DNA of 64,000 nucleotides. Origin: Acinetobacter sp. ASP199 (GTDB taxonomy: Bacteria; Pseudomonadota; Gammaproteobacteria; Pseudomonadales; Moraxellaceae). Below the pieces are notes generated by a model. It made no database searches. It saw only the letters and a list, made by a program, of their open reading frames with translations, and was not told the DNA's origin. The stretch lies in the NCBI RefSeq assembly GCF_022700675.1, contig NZ_CP062182.1, positions 2,728,001-2,792,000 of the forward strand. Direction: 5' to 3'. Made by a program: the position numbers and the translations under genes. This document shows, piece by piece, positions 47,982-58,006 of this stretch (its first letter is position 1; each line of letters opens with the position of its first letter).

Positions 47982-49259
47982 ATGAGTTATAAAGCAGAAA
48001 CTTTAGCAATTCACGCAGGTTATAGCCCGGAACCAACCACCAAAGCTGTAGCGGTTCCAATTTATCAGACCACCTCTTATGCCTTTGACAATACCCAGCA
48101 TGGTGCAGATCTATTTGACCTGAAAGTACAAGGTAACATCTATACTCGCATTATGAATCCAACCACAGCGGTGCTTGAGCAACGTGTTGCAGCACTCGAA
48201 GGCGGTATTGGTGCTCTTGCGCTAGCGTCAGGTATGGCCGCGATTACTTACGCAATTCAGACCATTACTGAAGCAGGCGACAATATTGCTTCAGTATCGA
48301 CCCTATATGGCGGCACCTATAACCTCTTTGCCCACACATTGCCAAAACAAGGCATTGAAGTGCGTTTCTTCGATTATCAAAATCCGGAGAGCTTACGCGG
48401 CTTAATCGATGAAAAAACCAAACTGGTTTTTGTTGAATCAATTGGTAACCCACTTGGCAATATTATCGACTTAGAAGCGATTGCAAAGATTGCGCATGAA
48501 TATGGGGTGCCGGTGATTGTAGACAACACCGTAGCAACACCTGTGCTGCAAAAATCATTCGACTTCGGTGCAGATATCGTGGTGCATTCACTGACCAAAT
48601 ATATTGGCGGGCATGGTACTTCGATTGGCGGCATTATTGTCGATAGCGGTAAATTCCCGTGGGGCAAATACCCTGAACGTTTCCCTGTGTTAAACACGCC
48701 TGACCCAAGCTACCACGGTGTCAACTATGTTGAAGCTTTAGGTGCTGCGGCTTATATTGCACGTGCACGTGTGGTGCCACTGCGTAATACCGGTGCTGCG
48801 ATTAGCCCGCAAAATGTATTTTTAATTCTGCAAGGACTGGAAACTTTAAGCCTGCGTATGGAACGTCATACTGAAAATGCACTTAAAGTTGCGGAATATT
48901 TGCAACAGCATCCGAAAGTAAAATGGGTCAATTACGCTGGTCTGAAAGATCATCCTCAACATGCCTTGGCGCAAAAATATGTGAAAGGGAAACCGTCTGC
49001 AATCCTAACCTTTGGTGTTGAAGGTGGACGTGAAGGCGGTGCTCGTTTTATTGATGCACTGCAACTGTTCACCCGTCTGGTTAATATTGGAGATGCCAAG
49101 AGTCTGGCCTGCCATCCTGCAACCACGACCCATCGCCAGCTCAATCCAGAAGAACTCAAATCCGCTGGTGTGAGTGAAGATATGGTTCGTCTTTCCATCG
49201 GTATTGAACATATTGATGACCTGATTGCCGATCTGGAACAGTCGCTCGCAGCCGTTTAA
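47982..49259 (+). CDS. metY: O-acetylhomoserine sulfhydrylase
   Basis: MetY (425 residues) is a PLP enzyme of the Cys/Met metabolism family, making homocysteine from O-acetylhomoserine and sulfide. [22 protein letters not shown] at the start, the PLP lysine in [11 protein letters not shown] (about residue 210), and [31 protein letters not shown] fragments at the C-terminal half are typical. Start chosen at [13 protein letters not shown]. The related O-succinyl enzymes are shorter. Could also be annotated as aminocarboxypropyltransferase. Confidence 0.93.
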   Translation: MSYKAETLAIHAGYSPEPTTKAVAVPIYQTTSYAFDNTQHGADLFDLKVQGNIYTRIMNPTTAVLEQRVAALEGGIGALALASGMAAITYAIQTITEAGDNIASVSTLYGGTYNLFAHTLPKQGIEVRFFDYQNPESLRGLIDEKTKLVFVESIGNPLGNIIDLEAIAKIAHEYGVPVIVDNTVATPVLQKSFDFGADIVVHSLTKYIGGHGTSIGGIIVDSGKFPWGKYPERFPVLNTPDPSYHGVNYVEALGAAAYIARARVVPLRNTGAAISPQNVFLILQGLETLSLRMERHTENALKVAEYLQQHPKVKWVNYAGLKDHPQHALAQKYVKGKPSAILTFGVEGGREGGARFIDALQLFTRLVNIGDAKSLACHPATTTHRQLNPEELKSAGVSEDMVRLSIGIEHIDDLIADLEQSLAAV

Positions 49260-49274
49260 GCCCTCTTTTGAAGC

Positions 49275-49307
49275 AAAAACTCCATCATTTTTGATGGAGT
49301 TTTTTTA
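49275..49307 (+). terminator. Terminator after metY
   Basis: AAAAACTCCATCA and TGATGGAGTTTTTTT form a hairpin with loop TTTT. Confidence 0.92.
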
Positions 49308-49552
49308 TCTCGCTTTACTTTTTATGAGCTTTATCTTATGGTTAGATCACAATAAAAATCAATTGAAACGTAGTTTAAAAATAGAGCAATTACTCTAAAA
49401 ACTCTCCTATTTTCAACAACTTAATCTCTGGATTTTCCTGCATAATTCGTTATCATATACAGACTCCATTGTGTACGAACTTTCGTGCATACCTACGTAC
49501 AAACTAAATAAGAAAAAACGTAAACCTACAGCATATTTCAGGAATAACAAAC

Positions 49553-50440
49553 GTGAAATCCAGACTACAGAAACATCTACAGAAACGAGTTCAAGGCAAA
49601 ACTATTCTCATTACTGGTGCATCCAGCGGTATTGGCCTGACAGCAGCACACCGTCTGGCAGATGCAGGTGCACATGTCCTGCTAGTAGCACGTACCCAAG
49701 AGACACTAGATCAGGTAAAAGAAGAAATTGAAGCGAAAGGCGGCATGGCAACAGTCTTTCCTTGTGACCTGAATAATCTTGAAGCCATTGATGAAGTATC
49801 TAAACAGATTCTGGCTTCTGTCGATCATATTGATATTCTGATCAATAACGCCGGACGTTCGATCCGTCGTGCAGTACATGAATCCGTGGATCGCTTCCAC
49901 GACTTTGAACGCACCATGCAGCTGAACTATTTTGGCGCTGTACGTCTGGTGATGAACATCCTGCCACATATGATGATTCGTCGTCAGGGGCACATCATCA
50001 ACATCAGTTCGATTGGGGTATTGGCGAATGCAACCCGCTTCTCTGCTTATGTGGCATCGAAAGCAGCCTTAGATGCGTTTAGCCGCTGTCTGTCTGCAGA
50101 AGTGAATTCGCATAAGATCGCGATTACTTCTATCTATATGCCATTGGTACGCACACCAATGATTGCACCGACCAAAATCTATAAATATGTACCGACGCTT
50201 TCTCCTGAAGAAGCATCTGACCTGATTGCACATGCAATTGTGAAACGACCGAAAAAAGTTGCTACCGGTTTGGGCCGTTTGGCTTCAATTACTTATGCAA
50301 TTGCACCAGACATTAACAATAAACTGATGTCGATCGGCTACAACCTGTTCCCAAGCTCATCTGCCTCTGTAGGTCAGCAACAGAAACTGAACTGGGTACA
50401 GAAAGCATATGCACGCATCTTCCCGGGCGAGCACTGGTAA
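49553..50440 (+). CDS. acr1: Fatty acyl-CoA reductase Acr1 (short-chain dehydrogenase)
   Basis: A protein of 295 residues with the SDR Rossmann motif TGASSGIG (about 22-29), NNAG, catalytic S and YVASK (SAYVASKAAL). The sequence as a whole, e.g. LLVARTQET, NNAGRSIRRAVHES and the C-terminal ARIFPGEHW, matches the Acinetobacter Acr1 that reduces long-chain acyl-CoA to the aldehyde for wax-ester synthesis. The start is GTG with AGGAA upstream. Single gene, followed by a strong terminator. Substrate is by similarity only. Confidence 0.85.
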   Translation: MKSRLQKHLQKRVQGKTILITGASSGIGLTAAHRLADAGAHVLLVARTQETLDQVKEEIEAKGGMATVFPCDLNNLEAIDEVSKQILASVDHIDILINNAGRSIRRAVHESVDRFHDFERTMQLNYFGAVRLVMNILPHMMIRRQGHIINISSIGVLANATRFSAYVASKAALDAFSRCLSAEVNSHKIAITSIYMPLVRTPMIAPTKIYKYVPTLSPEEASDLIAHAIVKRPKKVATGLGRLASITYAIAPDINNKLMSIGYNLFPSSSASVGQQQKLNWVQKAYARIFPGEHW

Positions 50441-50463
50441 GATCAAGCGAGAATGCAATTTGA

Positions 50464-50489
50464 ACAAAGCCGCCTGCTGGCGGCTTTGT
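50464..50489 (+). terminator. Terminator after acr1
   Basis: ACAAAGCCGCC-TGCT-GGCGGCTTTGT, a perfect 11-bp hairpin followed by a T-rich stretch. Confidence 0.88.
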
Positions 50490-50645
50490 TATTTTGATCG
50501 GTCATCAATAAAGATACCCTGATTTGTCACGACAGATCCTGTCATTTCAGATGCAGATTTTTGCCGCAAATGATCTCAGATCACGTACACTATTGGACGG
50601 ATATTTGATCCGCGTATATTAAACATTTAGATATTGATTCAACAG

Positions 50646-51440
50646 ATGGACACCCTTATGAATAACCTGCAATGGCTCGATGAAGTAAAATTTAACGAAC
50701 AAGGACTCGTACCTGCCATTGCCCAGCATCATCAAACCGGTCGTGTATTGATGGTGGCGTGGATGAACCGTGAAGCACTGGCACTAACAGCTGAAAAAAA
50801 TCAGGCCGTGTATTTCTCTCGTTCCCGCAACAAGTTATGGCATAAGGGCGAAGAATCTGGTCATTTCCAGACTGTGCATGAAATTCGTCTGGACTGTGAT
50901 GCTGACGTGATTGTGCTGCAAATTGAACAGCATGGTGGGATTGCCTGTCATACCGGTCGTGAATCTTGCTTCTATCGCAAGCTGACGCCGAATGGTTGGG
51001 AAATTGTGGATGCACAAATCAAAGATCCAGCAGCGATCTATGGTGAAAAATCTGCTAATCCACATACGCTTGCTATGAATGCATCAAATGCACAATCAGA
51101 GCAGGTTGAAGTTCTGTCTTACCTGGGCGAAATGATGGCGGAGCGCAAGAAAGCTGATCCAGATTCGTCTTATGTTGCCAAGCTTTATCACAAAGGCTTA
51201 AACAAAATTCTGGAAAAAGTCGGTGAAGAAAGCTTTGAGACCGTGATTGCTGCCAAAGACTTTAAAGTTGCAGCAACCGAAGACAACAAAAATGACCTGA
51301 TCTATGAAGTTGCAGATCTATGGTTCCATACCATCGTGATGCTGGGTTATTTCGATCTTGATCCACAACTGGTTTTGAATGAACTGGCACGTCGTCAGGG
51401 ATTATCTGGTCTGGTTGAAAAAGCCAACCGTACACACTAA
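50646..51440 (+). CDS. hisI: Bifunctional phosphoribosyl-AMP cyclohydrolase / phosphoribosyl-ATP pyrophosphohydrolase
   Basis: HisIE performs steps 2 and 3 of histidine synthesis. The HisI part (about 1-125) has [23 protein letters not shown] and [13 protein letters not shown] with metal and zinc ligands; the HisE part (about 145-264) has [14 protein letters not shown] and [10 protein letters not shown] list the ATG at 50646; an ATG at 50658 (MNNLQW) is as good. Not in a his operon here; a UvrD-like gene starts only a few bases after its stop. Confidence 0.93.
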   Translation: MDTLMNNLQWLDEVKFNEQGLVPAIAQHHQTGRVLMVAWMNREALALTAEKNQAVYFSRSRNKLWHKGEESGHFQTVHEIRLDCDADVIVLQIEQHGGIACHTGRESCFYRKLTPNGWEIVDAQIKDPAAIYGEKSANPHTLAMNASNAQSEQVEVLSYLGEMMAERKKADPDSSYVAKLYHKGLNKILEKVGEESFETVIAAKDFKVAATEDNKNDLIYEVADLWFHTIVMLGYFDLDPQLVLNELARRQGLSGLVEKANRTH

Positions 51441-51442
51441 GT

Positions 51443-52957
51443 TTGAATTTACCCGTGTCTGAGCAAAATAAACCGACCGCGACCTATGAGCAGGCCACTG
51501 CCATTGATAACGCACGTCTGGGCAAATCCTTTAAGGTCATTGCCTATGCCGGCACAGGTAAAACCACAACTTTACAAATGATCAGTGATGCCATGCCACA
51601 GCGGCGTGGCATGTATCTGGCATTTAATAAATCCATTGCTGCTGAAGCACAGAATAAATTCCATCGTGGCGTGGATTGCCGTACCTTCCACTCACTGGCC
51701 TATCGCAGTGTTCCACGTGGAGTCACCGATAAACTGCGCCTGCCCCGCCTCAGCCCGAGCTTTCTGGCCAAAGAATATCGCCTTGAGCCGATGACCTTAC
51801 GCCGCATGATGGGTGGCCGTTATGAAAAATATGTCATGATGCCCTCGCGTCTGGCCAGTCTGGTCGCCAATGCAGTCGGCTATTTCTGTTCAACCAGTTC
51901 ACAATACCCTGCTCCACGGCATATTCAGGCACCAAGCTGGTTGCATCCGGATGATATCGAAGCCCTGCAGAAGAAACTCTACCCTGCGGTTGAGCGTCGC
52001 TGGCTGGAATCGATTGATCCCAATCATCAGGCCGGAATCGGACATGATATTTATCTGAAACTCTGGGCATTATCAGAACCGAATATTCCAGCGGATTATG
52101 TGCTGTTTGATGAAGCGCAGGATGCTGATCCCCTGATGCTGGGCATTTTACTAAAACAGCGCAGCACCCAGGTGATCTATGTCGGTGATGCGCATCAACA
52201 GATTTATGCCTGGCGTGGTGCGGTAAATGCCATGCAGCAACTGCCCTTGCCTGAATCCCGCCTGACGACTTCATTCCGTTTTGGTCCTGAAATTGCCCTA
52301 AATGCCAATGCAATTTTGGGAGCCTTAAATGAAACTGTGCCTTTACTCGGTAATCCGCATCTAAACTCTAAAGTGGTGAATAAACCACATACCAAAATGC
52401 GTGATGCAATTTTATGCCGAACCAATGCCCGAGCCATGGAACTGCTGCTTGCTGGACTTGTTCGTGGCGAAAAGGTCAGCCTGCAGGCCGATCATGTCAA
52501 ACTGAACCGTTTTGTCGAAGCGGCTGCCATGCTGAAACAGGGAAAGCGCGTGGTGGATGTGCCTGAACTCGCCTGGTTTAACTCCTGGCACGATGTGCAT
52601 GAATATTGCGAGACCAATGAAGGCAGCGATATTAAACCTTTGGTGAAACTGGTCGATGAGCATGGTACGGATCCACTGAAAACTGCACTGGCCAAGATCA
52701 CGCCAATCGGACAGGCCGACTACATCATTTCGACTGCGCATAAAGCCAAAGGTCTGGAATGGGATCGGGTACATATTGAAGATGACTATCAGTTCAAGTT
52801 GAATGAAAAAGATCACAAGATTAGTGATGAAGAGTTAAGACTGCTTTACGTGGCCTGTACACGTGCTAAAGTAAGCTTAAATATTCACCACATTTATGAC
52901 CTGATTCAACAGCTGAAAATTAAAATGCCTCTATCATTACGGCAGGCAGCAGGCTAG
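51443..52957 (+). CDS. UvrD/Rep-like superfamily 1 DNA helicase (short form)
   Basis: A helicase of up to 504 residues, much shorter than UvrD or Rep (about 700). All SF1 motifs are visible: Q-like TYEQATAID, motif I AGTGKTT, motif Ia LAFNKSIAAEA, motif II LFDEAQDADP, motif III VGDAHQQIYAWRGA, motif IV TTSFRFGPEIA, motif V STAHKAKGLEWD, motif VI LLYVACTRAK. So it is expected to be an active 3'-5' helicase. The start is unclear: TTG at 51443 or GTG at 51455, without a good ribosome site. It begins just after hisI and the next gene (AAA-like ATPase) starts 35 bases after its stop; the two probably form a unit. Confidence 0.88.
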   Translation: MNLPVSEQNKPTATYEQATAIDNARLGKSFKVIAYAGTGKTTTLQMISDAMPQRRGMYLAFNKSIAAEAQNKFHRGVDCRTFHSLAYRSVPRGVTDKLRLPRLSPSFLAKEYRLEPMTLRRMMGGRYEKYVMMPSRLASLVANAVGYFCSTSSQYPAPRHIQAPSWLHPDDIEALQKKLYPAVERRWLESIDPNHQAGIGHDIYLKLWALSEPNIPADYVLFDEAQDADPLMLGILLKQRSTQVIYVGDAHQQIYAWRGAVNAMQQLPLPESRLTTSFRFGPEIALNANAILGALNETVPLLGNPHLNSKVVNKPHTKMRDAILCRTNARAMELLLAGLVRGEKVSLQADHVKLNRFVEAAAMLKQGKRVVDVPELAWFNSWHDVHEYCETNEGSDIKPLVKLVDEHGTDPLKTALAKITPIGQADYIISTAHKAKGLEWDRVHIEDDYQFKLNEKDHKISDEELRLLYVACTRAKVSLNIHHIYDLIQQLKIKMPLSLRQAAG

Positions 52958-52992
52958 TACGGCATGGATGTAGGCATCACGATAGGTGGTCT

Positions 52993-54375
52993 ATGCAAGT
53001 CGAATCCATACAACTCAAACATACCCTGCACTTTTCTGATATCCAGCTTGAATTTAAATATCACAAACGGCCTGTTACCTTAATTCTGGGTGATCAGGGT
53101 TCTGGTAAAACGGCGCTGCTGCGCAGTACCTATCAGGCCCTGACCTGGTTCGCTGCACGCTATCGTGACTTGCGTACTGCCGGCATGGTAATGCTGGATC
53201 AGGACATCATGCAACATCGTCTGCAATCCAAGATCAATATTCAGGTCCGTTTTCCAGAGGAAATTGGCTCTTTCCCAGAAAGCAGTGATCAACAGCAATC
53301 TTCTACCCAGCAATGTAGCTGGCAGCTTTATAAAACTTTAAATAGTCAGAGTGTAGGGCTGAGCAAGGTGGAAACATCGCAACTCGAAGCGATGGTCACC
53401 CTGTATCAGAAAGCCCTCGCCAAAGATCCGATGCTAGGATTACCGCTGATTGCCTATTATCCGGCTGAGCGCTTTGTGAATGAAATCAATCTGCTCAGTA
53501 AAAATAATCCGGCGATTTTCCAGACGGTGTATGCCTATGAAATTGCGGCTATTCCCTTCACGACTTTTGCCCGTTTTTTTGAATGGTTCCGGGAAATCAG
53601 CGATATTGAAAATGCCCAGAGTGCGCAGATTCTGGAGCAGATCCTGAGCCGCACTTCACCGCAAGATAAAAAACACAATATGGATGAACTGGTCAAACAT
53701 ATTCAACATGCCCAGATTCAGGTGAATACGCCGAGTTTAAATAGCCTGCGTGAAGCTTTGTCGATCGTTCTGCCTGAAGTCAGCAATATCTATTTGCAGT
53801 ACCAACCCAAAATGCAACTGATGGTGACTTATCAAGGACAAACCCAGACTTTACAACAATTACCGAATAGCATCCGCAACTGGATTGCCTTGGTCGGAGA
53901 TATTGTACGTCGCCTGTGTCTACTCAATCCGAAAAGTCTGTTTCCATGCAAGGAAGGCAGTGGCATTCTATTAATTGATGCTATTGATCATCAGCTGGAT
54001 CAGGACATGGCGGCAGTCATTCTGTCTCGTCTGCATCAAGCCTTTCCTGAACTGCAAATCATTGTGACTGGTAACCGTCCTGAGTTACTGGAACAGGCAG
54101 CGGATTTTCAATGTCTGCGTCTTGAAGATAAACAACTCTACCCAGTTCAAGTCGACACAATGCCAGCGCAATTTGATCAACTCTATGCCGATTTAGGTCT
54201 GGGTCAAGAAACCCTGAATACTGAAGAAATTGCGCTGATCGAGCCAGAGCCTGAACAGATCACACCACTTTCAATCTTGCAGCTCATTCAGCAGGATTTA
54301 AATCAAGAACAGCAACAGGAGTTGCTACGTTTACTGAATCAGAATGACCGGAAAATTCCCCAAATTCCGTTTTAA
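52993..54375 (+). CDS. AAA15/COG3950-like ATP-binding protein with degenerate catalytic motifs
   Basis: A protein of 460 residues with an RecF/SMC-like ATPase frame. The Walker A GDQGSGKTALL (about 33-43) is intact, and LPLIAYYPAERFVNEI matches the conserved YY..NR region of COG3950-type ATPases. However the signature region reads LPNSIRNWIALVGDIVRRL where LSDG is usual, Walker B reads GILLIDAID (A330 in place of the catalytic glutamate), and the switch THSP reads TGNRP. No TOPRIM or HNH domain is visible. It may bind ATP but probably hydrolyses it poorly. Its end is a Gln/Glu-rich tail. It follows the UvrD-like helicase. Function unknown. Confidence 0.75.
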   Translation: MQVESIQLKHTLHFSDIQLEFKYHKRPVTLILGDQGSGKTALLRSTYQALTWFAARYRDLRTAGMVMLDQDIMQHRLQSKINIQVRFPEEIGSFPESSDQQQSSTQQCSWQLYKTLNSQSVGLSKVETSQLEAMVTLYQKALAKDPMLGLPLIAYYPAERFVNEINLLSKNNPAIFQTVYAYEIAAIPFTTFARFFEWFREISDIENAQSAQILEQILSRTSPQDKKHNMDELVKHIQHAQIQVNTPSLNSLREALSIVLPEVSNIYLQYQPKMQLMVTYQGQTQTLQQLPNSIRNWIALVGDIVRRLCLLNPKSLFPCKEGSGILLIDAIDHQLDQDMAAVILSRLHQAFPELQIIVTGNRPELLEQAADFQCLRLEDKQLYPVQVDTMPAQFDQLYADLGLGQETLNTEEIALIEPEPEQITPLSILQLIQQDLNQEQQQELLRLLNQNDRKIPQIPF

Positions 54376-54798
54376 GCGAATAAGCCGGCTCTTGAATTAA
54401 CCTGATTTAATTTTTCTGAATGGCTCCTCATCGAAGCAGACCTTCAAGACTGTCCATTTTTTTCAATAGAATCTTCAAGTTTGATCTTTATTTTCAGTTC
54501 AATCCGGTCGATGTGCTCAAGCATGCACCCCATGTTTCCATGGGGTCACCGTATAATTGTTAAGTCGTACACAAAAAGATTGATGTTGTTGTTATCCTGT
54601 AATATGATCGGAATTACTTGCATTTTTCATTGTAAAATCGGAATTTGCTATCGTTTATAAGTTGCGCAATACAACTGTTTTTATTCTTTGAATACGATTT
54701 GGCTTTCAAGATTGAGAAATTTGGGCTGCTCCTTGCATTCCTGTAATCCTTGAAAGATAAAGATTCACCCTAGGTTCATGATGACCTAATTCACGACA
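54376..54798. other. 423-bp region upstream of the Mrp operon
   Basis: No gene. About 150 bases in, near 54527-54547, an 8-bp hairpin ACCCCATG / CATGGGGT with a 4-base loop stands without a T run. The rest is AT-rich and must hold the mrpA promoter; TTGAAT- and TATAAT-like words are frequent and none can be singled out. Confidence 0.45.
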
Positions 54799-57636
54799 AT
54801 GGATACGAGTGTGCTGCCGATTATTATATTGTTACCGTTAGTATTAGGCACAACCCTTGTCTCGTGGCTGAAAAGATTTTCGCGCGGGGTAACGGCCTTA
54901 GGGGCCATTGGTGTCAGCCTCAGCAGTTTTATATTATTACTCAGCCAGGCGCCTGCGGTGCTAGATGGCGCAGTCATTAGCGAAAGCTGGTCATGGCTGC
55001 CTCAACTTGGTATTGATTTCAGTTTCCGCCTGGATTCTCTGGGGCTGTTATTTGCCCTGCTGATCAGTGGCATCGGTACCCTGATTTATATTTATGCCTA
55101 CTATTATTTAAGTCCCAAGAACTCCCTCAGCAAACTTTATATCCTGCTGATGCTGTTCATGGCAGCCATGCTCGGCATTTCCTTGTCGAATAACCTGATT
55201 ATTCTATTAATTTTCTGGGAACTGACCAGTATCTCTTCTTTCTTGCTGGTCGGTTACTGGAGCAATTATGAAGTAGCGCAACGTGGCTCACGCATGGCGC
55301 TGACCATTACTGGTATGGGTGGTCTGGCAATGCTCGGTGGTTTCGTTCTACTGGGTGAAATCACAGGAACTTATCAGATTGATCAGATTCTGGGTATGAC
55401 CGAGCTGATTCAATCGCATAGTCTGTTTGTACCCACTTTGCTGCTGATTTTGCTCGGTGCCTTTACCAAAAGTGCGCAATTCCCTTTCCATTTCTGGTTA
55501 CCAAATGCCATGGCAGCACCGACACCGGTATCGGCTTATCTGCATTCTGCCACGATGGTAAAAGCTGGCTTATTTCTGGTCGCACGCTTGCTGCCGATTT
55601 TTGCCGGTGCGACACTCTTCCATAATATTGTCACCTTTATCGGTCTGTTTACCTTATGTATGGCAGCCTTCTTTGCCATCTTTAAGGAAGACCTGAAAGG
55701 TTTGCTGGCTTATTCAACCATCAGTCATCTTGGCCTGATCATGTGTCTGCTGGGAATTGGCTCACCACTCGCAGTAGCTGCGGCAATTTTCCATATCATT
55801 AACCATGCAACCTTTAAAGCTGCACTGTTTATGATTGCCGGAATTATTGACCATGAATCTGGTACCCGTGACTTACGCAAGTTGTCGGGTTTATGGCAAT
55901 TACTGCCTTTTACTGCAACCCTGACCATGATCACCGCTGCCTCCATGGCGGGTGTACCATTGACCAATGGCTTCCTGTCCAAGGAAATGTTCTTTACTGA
56001 ACTGCTGGCCAACCTAAGTGGTCCAGTGATGATTGGCTCTGCCATTGTTGCAACTTTAGCCGGTATCTTTGCGGTAGCCTATTCAATTCGTATGGTCCAC
56101 GGCATCTTCTTCGATGGTCCAATTGGACGCCACGTACCGAATAAAAATGCGCATGAACCAGCATTTGGCATGCGCGCACCAGCAACTTTGCTGGCAACTT
56201 TATGTATTCTGGTCGGTATTTTGCCTGCCTTGCTGGTTGAAAAAATCGTTAATAGCACGACCCGTGCTGCGACACAAAACCTGGCGTTTGAAGGTACGCA
56301 CCTTGCCATCTGGCATGGTTTTAACGCACCACTATTAATGAGTGTCATCGCCCTGATGGGTGGGATCCTGTTCTATTTCTCACTGGCCAAAGGTGGCTTG
56401 ATTCGTGAAATTGATCTTGATCCGAGTTTGGGTAAATTTCAGGGCCGGATTCTATTTGATCTGTTCTTAAAATCTTTATTATTGAATGCACGTCGTTTCC
56501 GCCGCGCTACTGAAAATGGCAAACTGCAAAGCTATTTGCTGTGGATTGTGATCTTTACCATAGGTCTGGTTGCTGTACCGTTGGTAACCCATCAGATTGG
56601 TACTGGCGCACGTGAACTGACTCATGCACCGGCATTAGCGATCATTTTATGGCTGCTGTTATTCTCAGCCTGCTGGATGATGCTGTGGTTCCATCATGAG
56701 CGGATTAAAGCTGTGCTGATCAGTGGTGCAGTCGGTCTGGTCGTGACCATGATCTTTATCGGTTTCTCAGCACCAGATTTGGCTCTGACCCAGATTACCG
56801 TCGATGTGGTGACCACAGTTCTGCTACTGATGAGTTTATCTCTACTGCCTCAGTTAACACCGTATGAATCGAGTCCGACCCGACGCTGGCGCGATGCCAT
56901 TATTGCAATTAGTGGTGGTCTGAGTATTGCCTGGGTAGCCTGGCTAGTGATGACTCGAGATCATAATTCGATTTCCTGGTTCTTTGCCCAGCAGTCGATT
57001 CCACTTGGCGGCGGCACCAATGTGGTGAACGTGATTCTGGTTGATTTCCGTGGTTTCGATACTTTCGGTGAAATCACCGTACTTGGTATTGCTGCGATTG
57101 GCGTATTGAGCCTGATGGACGGTATGCGTGCCCATGGTACTAGCATTACTCAAGGCCTGACTTATCGCTTTAACCCCTCCCCGCTTATGCTGCGAATTAC
57201 CGCTTCCTGGATTTTGCCAGTCGCCCTGGTGGTGAGCCTGTATATATTCATGCGTGGCCATAATCAGCCTGGCGGTGGCTTTATCGCAGGTCTGGTGACC
57301 TCTTTAGCCTTGATTATTCAGTACATCGCCATCGGTCAGGATCAGGCAGAAAAAATGCTCGGTGCCAAATCTGGTCGCCTCTATGAAATCTGGATTGGCA
57401 GCGGTTTGATGTTTGCTGGCCTAACTGGTGTTGCTGCCTGGTTCTGGTCACGTCCATTCCTGACCAGTGCACATATTCATGTCCATCCACCAATACTGGG
57501 GGATATGCATCTGGCTTCTGCAGCACTGTTCGATGTCGGGGTGTATGTCACAGTGGTCGGTGCAACCATGTTAATGATTTCTGTGCTTGGGGATTCACGT
57601 CACTCAACCATGACTGGCCCGGTACCAAGAGGATAA
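54799..57636 (+). CDS. mrpA: Mrp-type monovalent cation/proton antiporter, fused subunit A+B
   Basis: A very large membrane protein (945 residues) related to complex I subunit NuoL. The N-terminal two thirds carry the MrpA core with the FWELTSISSFLLVGYW motif, HSATMVKAGLFL, and GLLAYSTISHLGL; the C-terminal third has an MrpB-like domain (about 780-940, with VEI- and RGHNQPGGGFIAGL). Fusion of A and B is typical of group-2 Mrp (Pha/Sha) operons of Pseudomonas and relatives. Six genes follow in the same direction with tight spacing. The complex pumps Na+ or K+ out against protons. Confidence 0.96.
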   Translation: MDTSVLPIIILLPLVLGTTLVSWLKRFSRGVTALGAIGVSLSSFILLLSQAPAVLDGAVISESWSWLPQLGIDFSFRLDSLGLLFALLISGIGTLIYIYAYYYLSPKNSLSKLYILLMLFMAAMLGISLSNNLIILLIFWELTSISSFLLVGYWSNYEVAQRGSRMALTITGMGGLAMLGGFVLLGEITGTYQIDQILGMTELIQSHSLFVPTLLLILLGAFTKSAQFPFHFWLPNAMAAPTPVSAYLHSATMVKAGLFLVARLLPIFAGATLFHNIVTFIGLFTLCMAAFFAIFKEDLKGLLAYSTISHLGLIMCLLGIGSPLAVAAAIFHIINHATFKAALFMIAGIIDHESGTRDLRKLSGLWQLLPFTATLTMITAASMAGVPLTNGFLSKEMFFTELLANLSGPVMIGSAIVATLAGIFAVAYSIRMVHGIFFDGPIGRHVPNKNAHEPAFGMRAPATLLATLCILVGILPALLVEKIVNSTTRAATQNLAFEGTHLAIWHGFNAPLLMSVIALMGGILFYFSLAKGGLIREIDLDPSLGKFQGRILFDLFLKSLLLNARRFRRATENGKLQSYLLWIVIFTIGLVAVPLVTHQIGTGARELTHAPALAIILWLLLFSACWMMLWFHHERIKAVLISGAVGLVVTMIFIGFSAPDLALTQITVDVVTTVLLLMSLSLLPQLTPYESSPTRRWRDAIIAISGGLSIAWVAWLVMTRDHNSISWFFAQQSIPLGGGTNVVNVILVDFRGFDTFGEITVLGIAAIGVLSLMDGMRAHGTSITQGLTYRFNPSPLMLRITASWILPVALVVSLYIFMRGHNQPGGGFIAGLVTSLALIIQYIAIGQDQAEKMLGAKSGRLYEIWIGSGLMFAGLTGVAAWFWSRPFLTSAHIHVHPPILGDMHLASAALFDVGVYVTVVGATMLMISVLGDSRHSTMTGPVPRG

Positions 57637-57640
57637 TGCA

Positions 57641-58006
57641 ATGATCAGTCTCGAATTTTTATTGGTCTCTGCAATTGGGCTACTAACAGCAACCGGGATC
57701 TATCTGATCCTGCGTGCCCGTACCTTCCCCGTGGTATTAGGTTTAGCCATGATCGGCTATGCCGTTAACCTGTTTTTGTTTGCTATGGGACGCATCCAGC
57801 TCAATGCACCCGCAGTCCTCACAGAAACGACCAGAGTTACGGATCCACTGCCACAGGCACTGGTACTGACTGCTATTGTCATCGGATTTGCCACTACGGC
57901 ATTTATTGTACAGCTGGCACTTCGCAGCCGTTATGAATCAGGGACAGACCACGTTGATTCCAAAGAAGAAATACCAAATCATGACCCACGTGAGGATGAG
58001 CCTTAA
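57641..58006 (+). CDS. mrpC: Mrp antiporter subunit C
   Basis: A protein of 121 residues, related to complex I NuoK, with three membrane helices and the conserved DPLPQALVLTAIVIGFA. The acidic soluble tail (VDSKEEIPNHDPREDEP) is at the C-terminus. Starts 5 bp after mrpA and its stop overlaps the mrpD start by one base. Confidence 0.96.
   Translation: MISLEFLLVSAIGLLTATGIYLILRARTFPVVLGLAMIGYAVNLFLFAMGRIQLNAPAVLTETTRVTDPLPQALVLTAIVIGFATTAFIVQLALRSRYESGTDHVDSKEEIPNHDPREDEP

Noticed and set aside
51443..54375. Calling the helicase/ATPase pair a Gabija system
   Set aside because: Gene order is reversed and no TOPRIM nuclease domain is visible in the ATPase, which also lacks catalytic residues. 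Only similarity of layout remains.
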